Shown one piece after another: positions 58,156 to 64,000 of a stretch of 64,000 nucleotides of DNA (position 1 is its first letter; each line of letters opens with the position of its first letter). The notes beneath the pieces are model-generated. The model was not told the origin of the DNA and did not search any database. It was given only the letters and a program-made list of their open reading frames with translations. Position numbers and translations under genes: made by a program. The stretch spans positions 5,022,001 through 5,086,000 of the forward strand of contig NZ_CP113910.1 in assembly GCF_024701375.2 (NCBI RefSeq), in the 5' to 3' direction. This DNA comes from Streptomyces sp. KMM 9044. GTDB lineage: Bacteria > Actinomycetota > Actinomycetes > Streptomycetales > Streptomycetaceae.

Positions 58156-59277
58156 ATGGACCTGGAGAAGCCGGACGCCGAGAGACCGCCCCCGCCCGTG
58201 CCGCAGCCTCCGCGGCGGCAGCCGGAGGCGGCGGGTGAGGGATGTCTGGTCGTGGCGGTCCGCCTGCCGGTGCGGATCGTCGTGTTCCTCGTGGTCCTGC
58301 CGGTGCGGCTGGTGTGGGGCGCGTGTGCCGTCGCCGCGCGGTGGCTGGGCCGCGCCGTGTTCCGTCCGCTCGGGCGGGCACTGCTGTGGACCGGGTGCGC
58401 GGTGTTCGTGTGGCCGCTGGCCGGGCTGTGGCGGTACGTCCTCGTGCCGCTCGGCAGAGCGCTCGCGTGGCTGGGGAACCTGATGGTCCTCGTGCCCGCC
58501 GGGTGGCTGTACCGCTATGTGCTCGTGCCGCTCGGGCACGCGCTGGTGTGGTTGTACGCGCGTGTGCTGACGCCCTTCGGGCACGGCGTGATGTGGGTGC
58601 TGCGCGGGATCGCGGCCGTCTGTGCCGCGATCGGGCTCGGGGTGTTCGCGGCCCTCGCCCGGCTCACGCGGTATCTGGCCGTCGTGTCCTGTGCCTGGCT
58701 GTACAGATGGGTGCTCGCGCCCGTCGGGCATGCCGTCGCCTGGTGCGTGAAGGGGCTGGTGCGGCTGGTGGGCATGCTCGTCACCGGCATCGGGGTGGGG
58801 CTGTACTGGATCACCCGGATCCTGTTCGTGCTGCCGCTGCTCGGCATGTGGCGCTGGGTTCTGACGCCGGTGGGGCGGGTGCTCGCCGTCGTCGCGCGAA
58901 AGATCTGGAACGCACTCGGACACGCCTGGCGGGTCACCGGGTACGTCTCGCTCGCGGTGGGGCGGTTTCTGGGGGCCTTCCTCCGGTGGACCGTCGTGGA
59001 ACCGGCACGCTGGGTGTGCACACGGGTGCTGACACCGGTGGGGCATGTGGTGCGGGACATGGTGCTGCGGCCCGCCGCCGCGGCGGGCCGTGCCGTGGGG
59101 AGGGCCGTACGGCAGTCCCTCGCCTCCGCCCGCGCGACGCTGCGGCAGGCGCGCGCCGACCTCCGCCGGATGCTCGTCGGGGAGCGGCGGCCGGCACCGG
59201 TGGGGAACCGGCGGGAACCCATCGGCGGTGACGCGCGTACTCTTGGTGGCAGTACGACCGCACTCACGAAGGACTGA
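58156..59277 (+). CDS. Repeat-rich membrane protein next to rne
   Basis: A 373-residue hydrophobic, basic protein. A motif of the form RYVLVPLGHAL recurs about seven times, for example LWRYVLVPLGRALAW, LYRYVLVPLGHALVW, LYRWVLAPVGHAVAW, MWRWVLTPVGRVLAV and CTRVLTPVGHVVRD, each beside a hydrophobic segment. The last 90 residues are basic and cytoplasm-like. No family with known function is recognised. Confidence 0.8.
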   Translation: MDLEKPDAERPPPPVPQPPRRQPEAAGEGCLVVAVRLPVRIVVFLVVLPVRLVWGACAVAARWLGRAVFRPLGRALLWTGCAVFVWPLAGLWRYVLVPLGRALAWLGNLMVLVPAGWLYRYVLVPLGHALVWLYARVLTPFGHGVMWVLRGIAAVCAAIGLGVFAALARLTRYLAVVSCAWLYRWVLAPVGHAVAWCVKGLVRLVGMLVTGIGVGLYWITRILFVLPLLGMWRWVLTPVGRVLAVVARKIWNALGHAWRVTGYVSLAVGRFLGAFLRWTVVEPARWVCTRVLTPVGHVVRDMVLRPAAAAGRAVGRAVRQSLASARATLRQARADLRRMLVGERRPAPVGNRREPIGGDARTLGGSTTALTKD

Positions 59278-59325
59278 GCGACACTGGGCAAGCGACAGCC
59301 CGAAGGCCCGCCGCCCGCACCCGCG

Positions 59326-60102
59326 GTGCAGCGCATCCGACTGCGTTACACCAAGCGCGGCCGCCTCCGGTTCACCAGCCACCGTGACTTCCAGCGTGCC
59401 TTCGAGCGCGCGCTGCGCCGTGCCGAGGTGCCGATGGCGTACTCGGCGGGGTTCACGCCGCACCCGAAGGTGTCGTACGCCAATGCCGCACCCACCGGCA
59501 CGGGCAGTGAGGCGGAGTACCTCGAGGTCGCGCTCACCCAGGAGCGCGACCCGGAACTGCTCAGAGCGCTCCTCGACGAGTCGCTGCCCGCGGGCCTCGA
59601 CATCGTGGAGGCGGCCGAGGCCAGGACCTCGGGGCTCGCCGACCGGCTCACAGCCTCGGTGTGGGAGCTGCGACTGGACGATGTCGACGCCGAGGAGGCC
59701 CGCCGAGCGGTGGACGCCTTCAACGCGGCCGGGACCGTCGAGGTGCAGCGCCGGACGAAGAACGGCGTCCGTACGTTCGACGCCCGCTCCGCTGTCGTGG
59801 ATCTGGAGAGCGTGGAAACGCCCTCTTCACCAGCCGATAGGCCGACCGGCCGGCCCTGTGCGATACTGCGGCTGGTTGTTCGGCACGTGACGCCTGCCGT
59901 TCGACCCGACGACGTTCTGTCCGGTCTCCGCGCCGTGGCCGATCTGGCGCCGCCGGTCCCCGCAGCGGTGACCAGGCTGGCGCAGGGGCTGCTCGATGAA
60001 GAGAGCGGCACGGTGACCGATCCGCTCGTGCCCGACCGCGAGGCAGCAGCGGCCGAGCCGCAACCGGCCGGTGCCACTGCCACCGCGACGGTGTCGGCGT
60101 AA
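59326..60102 (+). CDS. DUF2344 / TIGR03936 radical SAM-associated protein
   Basis: A 258-residue protein from GTG 59326. RIRLRYTKRGRLRFTSHRDF and PMAYSAGFTPHPKVSYANA are characteristic of the family that is fused to, or next to, the TIGR03960 radical SAM protein. Here the partner lies upstream, now separated by the inserted island. Homologous text seems to continue upstream (GKRQPEGPPPAPA), so a rare start near 59285 is possible. It probably acts with the radical SAM protein on an RNA substrate; this is inference. Confidence 0.85.
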   Translation: MQRIRLRYTKRGRLRFTSHRDFQRAFERALRRAEVPMAYSAGFTPHPKVSYANAAPTGTGSEAEYLEVALTQERDPELLRALLDESLPAGLDIVEAAEARTSGLADRLTASVWELRLDDVDAEEARRAVDAFNAAGTVEVQRRTKNGVRTFDARSAVVDLESVETPSSPADRPTGRPCAILRLVVRHVTPAVRPDDVLSGLRAVADLAPPVPAAVTRLAQGLLDEESGTVTDPLVPDREAAAAEPQPAGATATATVSA

Positions 60103-60363
60103 GGAAGGTCCCGCGTAGGGACGGACGTCGTAGCGCCGCCCTCGTACCTCGGGAGCCACCCGGGTCGGGCAGCGCACCCACCACAAGACTTTCGCCAGGC
60201 CGTACGCATTCGGTGTACGGAACCGGCGAGACAGGACACAGAGAGCTCCCGTGCGGCGCCCGCGCCCCGGACGGCGGTAACCGCGCTTCGCGCGAACCGC
60301 GGACGTCACCGGCATCGCCGGACCAGGTGCGGCGCCCGGGAGCCTGACGGGAGAAACCCCCGC
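60103..60363. promoter_or_regulatory. Leader region of rne
   Basis: A 260-base gene-free leader with a CGCGGTT-type stem-loop near 60279-60303 and GGGAG before the ATG. RNase E genes are often autoregulated through their leaders; here that is only a possibility. Confidence 0.35.
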
Positions 60364-63300
60364 ATGCTCGAACCGACCGAGCCCACAGAGGGCTCCGAAC
60401 CGAACAGCCCCAGCGACACCCTGCCGCCGCTCCGTAGGCGCCGGGCCGCCTCCCGGCCGGCCGGCCCGCCCGCGGCGGCCCCCGGCACGACGGACCCGGC
60501 GACCGCCCCGGCCATACCGGCCGACGAGTCCGCCCGGTCCTTCGACCCGCTCGAGCAGAACGACGGGCCCGAGGCCGCGGAGGGCACCGGGAGCGAGCCG
60601 GCCGCGGCACCCGCGCCGGTCGCGGAGCCGGTGGCGGCCCGGACCGGGACCCCGGCCGACGCGGACGACGCCGCTCCGCGCAGGCGCCGACGGGTCGCGC
60701 GCCGCCCGGCCTCGTCCGCGGGCGCGTCGGAGGCGGCGCAGGCCGCCGAGACCGTCGTACCGGCGACCGAGACTTCGGCCGCTCCGCCCGTCGAGTCCGT
60801 CGTGGACGTCGAGCCGGCCGCTCCGGCCGTGGATGCGGCTCCGCCGCGGGCGCGTCGTCGTGCCACGCGCCGTGTGACCTCGCCGGCGGCCCCCGTCGCC
60901 GGGGCCGCCGAAGCGCGGGCCACCGCGAGCGCCGTGAGTGCGGACGGTCCGCAGGCCGCCGACACCGCGGCCGTTTCGGACGACGTCCCCCTCGCGGACA
61001 CCGCCGTCGTGGACGTCGAGCCGGCCGCTCCGGCCGTGGATGCGGCTCCGCCGCGGGCGCGTCGTCGTGCCACGCGCCGTGTGACCTCGCCGGCGGCCCC
61101 CGTCGCCGGGGCCGCCGAAGCGCGGGCCACCGCGAGCGCCGTGAGTGCGGACGGTCCGCAGGCCGCCGACACCGCGGCCGTTTCGGACGACGTCCCCCTC
61201 GCGGACACCGCCGAGGCCGCCGTCGCCGACGAGGCTCCCCGTCGTGTCCGGCGTCGCGCCTCGCGTCGTGCCTCCGCCCCCGTGACCGCCGAGACGGCGC
61301 AGGACGGCCCGGCCGTTCCGTCCGCCGAGACCGCCGCCTCCCCCGCCGAGGAGGCGAAGCCTCCCGTGACCGAGAGCACCGGAGAGACTCCCACGTCCCC
61401 CGAGATCCCCACGACGTCCGAGACCCCCGAGACCCCCGAGGCGCCCGCCGCGGACGAGACCGCTCCGCGCCGTCGCCGCCGTGCGGTCCGCAAGGCCGCC
61501 GCCGGATTCGCCGAGCCCGCCCGGCCCGCCGCTGGATCCGCCAGGACCGCCGAGGCCGAGCCGTCGAAGCGTCCCGCGCGTCCCGCGGTCGCCGTGTTCC
61601 AGGCTCCGGTGTTCACCGAGCCCCAGTTCCAGACCCCGGAGCGGGCCGCCGCCGAAGCGGCCGCGGAGGCCGTCGGCCCGGCGGAGCCCGGTGAGCCCGA
61701 GGCGACCGAGGCGACCGAGGCGACCGAGGCGCTTTCGGAGGAGCAGCCCGCCCCCCGGCGCCGCCGCCGTCGCCGGGGTGCCGCGGACGAGACCGACACG
61801 GCACCGCACGCCCAGGCTGATTCCGCCGGAGCCGGCAGCACCCGTACCGGGCCCGCCCCCGACGCCCGCACCGACGAGGAGGCCGACGAGGAGGCCGACG
61901 AGGACACGGACGTCGACGAGCAGGCCGAGGACCACGCGGACGACGACCAGGACGAGAACGAGGGCGCCGGTTCCCGTCGCCGTCGCCGCCGGGGCGGCCG
62001 TCGCCGCAGGCGCGGCGAGTCCGCCGAGGCCGACGCCGAGGGCGACGAGCCCGGGACCGACGCCGAGCGGGACCACGAGAACGCCGCCGACGGATCCGCC
62101 GACGACGCGGAGGACACCGACGAGCCGGCCGAGGACCGTGACGACTCGGGCGCCGCGGGCGGCTCCAGCAGCAGCCGGCGCCGTCGTCGCCGGCGCCGCC
62201 GGGCCGGGGACGGAGGCGAGGCCGAGACCCCCACCGACGACCCCGAGCGCACCGTCGTCAAGGTCCGCGAGCCGCGCAAGGCCGCCGAGCCGTCGGACGA
62301 GGTGCAGTCCATCAAGGGCTCCACCCGCCTGGAGGCGAAGAAGCAGCGCCGCCGGGAAGGCCGTGAGCAGGGCCGCCGACGCGTCCCGATCATCACCGAA
62401 GCCGAGTTCCTGGCCCGACGCGAGGCCGTCGAGCGCGTCATGGTGGTCCGGCAGTACGGCGACCGCACGCAGATCGGCGTCCTGGAGGACGGCGTGCTCG
62501 TCGAGCACTACGTCAACAAGGAGCAGGCCACCTCGTACGTCGGCAACGTGTACCTCGGCAAGGTGCAGAACGTGCTGCCGTCGATGGAGGCCGCCTTCAT
62601 CGACATCGGCAAGGGCCGCAACGCCGTGCTCTACGCCGGCGAGGTCAACTTCGAGGCGCTGGGCATGGCCAACGGCCCGCGCCGGATCGAGGCCGCGCTG
62701 AAGTCCGGCCAGTCGGTCCTCGCCCAGGTGACGAAGGACCCGATCGGGCACAAGGGCGCCCGTCTGACCAGCCAGGTCTCCCTCCCGGGCCGCTACCTCG
62801 TGTACGTCCCCGAGGGCTCGATGACCGGCATCAGCCGCAAGCTGCCCGACACCGAGCGGGCCCGGCTGAAGACCATCCTCAAGAAGGTCGTCCCCGAGGA
62901 CGCGGGCGTCATCGTGCGCACCGCCGCCGAGGGCGCGAGCGAGGACGAGCTGCGCCGTGACGTCGACCGGCTGCAGGCGCAGTGGGAGGACATCAGGAAG
63001 AAGTCCAGGAGCGGCGGCAGCTCGAACGCGCCGACGCTGCTGTACGGCGAGCCGGACATGACCGTCCGGGTCGTGCGGGACATCTTCAACGAGGACTTCA
63101 CCAAGGTCATCGTCAGCGGTGACGAGGCCTGGGAGACCGTCCACGGGTACGTCGCGCACGTCGCGCCCGACCTGGCCGACCGGCTGCAGAAGTGGACCAG
63201 CGAGGTCGACGTCTTCGCCACGTACCGGATCGACGAGCAGCTCGCCAAGGCCCTGGACCGCAAGGTCTGGCTGCCCAGCGGCGGTTCGCTGGTGATCGAC

Positions 63301-64000
63301 CGGACCGAGGCGATGGTCGTCGTCGACGTCAACACCGGCAAGTTCACCGGGCAGGGCGGCAACCTCGAGGAGACGGTCACCAGGAACAACCTGGAGGCGG
63401 CCGAGGAGATCGTGCGCCAGCTGCGGCTGCGCGACCTCGGCGGCATCATCGTCATCGACTTCATCGACATGGTGCTGGAGTCCAATAGGGATCTTGTTCT
63501 GCGGCGTCTCCTTGAGTGTCTGGGCCGGGACCGTACGAAGCACCAGGTCGCCGAGGTGACCTCGCTGGGCCTGGTGCAGATGACCCGCAAGCGGGTCGGC
63601 CAGGGTCTGCTGGAGTCGTTCTCGGAGACCTGCGTCCACTGCAACGGACGCGGTGTCCTCGTCCACCTGGACCAGCCCACCTCCACCGGAGGCGGCGGCA
63701 AGCGCAGGAAGCGGGCGCGGGCCGGGGCCGGGGAGCACACCCACGAGCACGAGGCCGACGTCGCCCTGACGGCGGAGCAGGAGGCGGAAGCGGAGTCGGA
63801 GGCCGAGGTCGCCGCCGAGGCGGCCGAGCCCGTCGCGCTCCCGGCGCCCGGGTACATCCCCGACGAGGAGCTGTACAGCAGCGCTGCCGAGGCGGAGGCC
63901 GCGGCCACCCGCGGCCGTGGCCGCCGCCGGGCGAGCCGGAGGGCCTCGGCCCCGGCCGGCGCGCCGAGGCGCGAGGAGCGTCGCCGCGAGCCGGCCGCCG
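60364..64000 (+). CDS. rne: Ribonuclease E/G, 3' end outside window
   Basis: At least 1212 residues. The first 680 are a low-complexity region rich in Ala, Glu, Pro and Arg with basic RRRRR blocks, placed before the catalytic core as in Streptomyces RNase E (the reverse of E. coli order). The core starts near 690: S1 domain with GNVYLGKVQNVLPSMEAAFI, catalytic acidic residues in VVVDVNTGKF and IVIDFIDM, and the zinc link ETCVHCNGRG. It processes rRNA and degrades mRNA. The C-terminal basic tail is cut at 64000. A 69-residue block is duplicated in the N-terminal part. Confidence 0.95.
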   Translation, partial: MLEPTEPTEGSEPNSPSDTLPPLRRRRAASRPAGPPAAAPGTTDPATAPAIPADESARSFDPLEQNDGPEAAEGTGSEPAAAPAPVAEPVAARTGTPADADDAAPRRRRRVARRPASSAGASEAAQAAETVVPATETSAAPPVESVVDVEPAAPAVDAAPPRARRRATRRVTSPAAPVAGAAEARATASAVSADGPQAADTAAVSDDVPLADTAVVDVEPAAPAVDAAPPRARRRATRRVTSPAAPVAGAAEARATASAVSADGPQAADTAAVSDDVPLADTAEAAVADEAPRRVRRRASRRASAPVTAETAQDGPAVPSAETAASPAEEAKPPVTESTGETPTSPEIPTTSETPETPEAPAADETAPRRRRRAVRKAAAGFAEPARPAAGSARTAEAEPSKRPARPAVAVFQAPVFTEPQFQTPERAAAEAAAEAVGPAEPGEPEATEATEATEALSEEQPAPRRRRRRRGAADETDTAPHAQADSAGAGSTRTGPAPDARTDEEADEEADEDTDVDEQAEDHADDDQDENEGAGSRRRRRRGGRRRRRGESAEADAEGDEPGTDAERDHENAADGSADDAEDTDEPAEDRDDSGAAGGSSSSRRRRRRRRRAGDGGEAETPTDDPERTVVKVREPRKAAEPSDEVQSIKGSTRLEAKKQRRREGREQGRRRVPIITEAEFLARREAVERVMVVRQYGDRTQIGVLEDGVLVEHYVNKEQATSYVGNVYLGKVQNVLPSMEAAFIDIGKGRNAVLYAGEVNFEALGMANGPRRIEAALKSGQSVLAQVTKDPIGHKGARLTSQVSLPGRYLVYVPEGSMTGISRKLPDTERARLKTILKKVVPEDAGVIVRTAAEGASEDELRRDVDRLQAQWEDIRKKSRSGGSSNAPTLLYGEPDMTVRVVRDIFNEDFTKVIVSGDEAWETVHGYVAHVAPDLADRLQKWTSEVDVFATYRIDEQLAKALDRKVWLPSGGSLVIDRTEAMVVVDVNTGKFTGQGGNLEETVTRNNLEAAEEIVRQLRLRDLGGIIVIDFIDMVLESNRDLVLRRLLECLGRDRTKHQVAEVTSLGLVQMTRKRVGQGLLESFSETCVHCNGRGVLVHLDQPTSTGGGGKRRKRARAGAGEHTHEHEADVALTAEQEAEAESEAEVAAEAAEPVALPAPGYIPDEELYSSAAEAEAAATRGRGRRRASRRASAPAGAPRREERRREPAA
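60799..61212 (+). repeat. Perfect 207-bp tandem duplication in rne
   Basis: Bases 60799-61005 are identical to 61006-61212. The unit encodes 69 residues (from VVDVEPAAPAVDAAPP to DDVPLADTA) and keeps the frame. Confidence 0.95.

Noticed and set aside
60801..61211. CRISPR-like repeat
   Set aside because: The repeat is one direct 207-bp duplication inside a coding frame, without spacers or cas genes. No CRISPR array was seen anywhere in the window.
59827..63750. 1307-codon minus-strand frame opposite rne
   Set aside because: Its apparent Gly-rich repeats are the complement of the Ala/Pro/Arg repeats of RNase E.

Overview
The window is high-GC actinobacterial DNA whose gene order is the conserved Streptomyces chromosome core: pepN, sodF, rpiB, a Nei-type glycosylase, tig, clpP1-clpP2-clpX, valS, folC, ndk, mreB-mreC-mreD-mrdA-rodA, a CYTH/CHAD protein, a B12-binding radical SAM gene, its DUF2344-type partner, and rne (cut by the window end). 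GTG starts, third-position G/C bias and strong GC-rich hairpin terminators fit Streptomyces. No species is assigned.

Layout. 0-17 kb holds loosely packed housekeeping and decaying genes: a frameshifted Nudix gene, a secreted phosphoesterase, PepN, a DsbA-like oxidoreductase, a doubly frameshifted sodF that still has its Nur box, bioY, rpiB, a DNA glycosylase, a SpoIIE-type phosphatase, an HD protein, an acyltransferase stopped by one nonsense codon, and tRNA-Gly and tRNA-Pro. 17-26 kb is protein quality control (trigger factor, ClpP1/P2/X) and valS. 26-37 kb is folate synthesis, ndk and the cell-wall elongation cluster. 37-39 kb is the radical SAM gene.

39.06-56.79 kb is foreign DNA inserted into the 3' end of the radical SAM gene. 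Its right part (43.6-56.8 kb) is an actinomycete integrative-conjugative element (AICE-like): GntR repressor, SCO3933-type regulator, FtsK-like TraSA translocase, small spread-type membrane protein, RepSA-like replication gene and a large serine integrase. The left part (39.06-43.6 kb) carries a split S1-domain gene, IS copies and an orphan barstar-domain protein, and is bounded by a second att-like site. The left end of the island supplies a substitute C-terminus for the radical SAM protein, while the original 3' end survives beyond the right end.

The element looks dead: rep is split by an IS1380-type element with a GGCC duplication and also lacks one base, and the integrase is split by a 236-bp MITE with perfect 23-bp inverted ends and a 9-bp duplication. 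Removing either insertion in silico rejoins the reading frame at the junction. Two ISAs1-type copies and one IS5-type copy add to the decay. From 56.9 kb the chromosome resumes with an ion channel, a repeat-rich membrane protein, the DUF2344 protein and rne, whose N-terminal part contains a perfect 207-bp tandem duplication.
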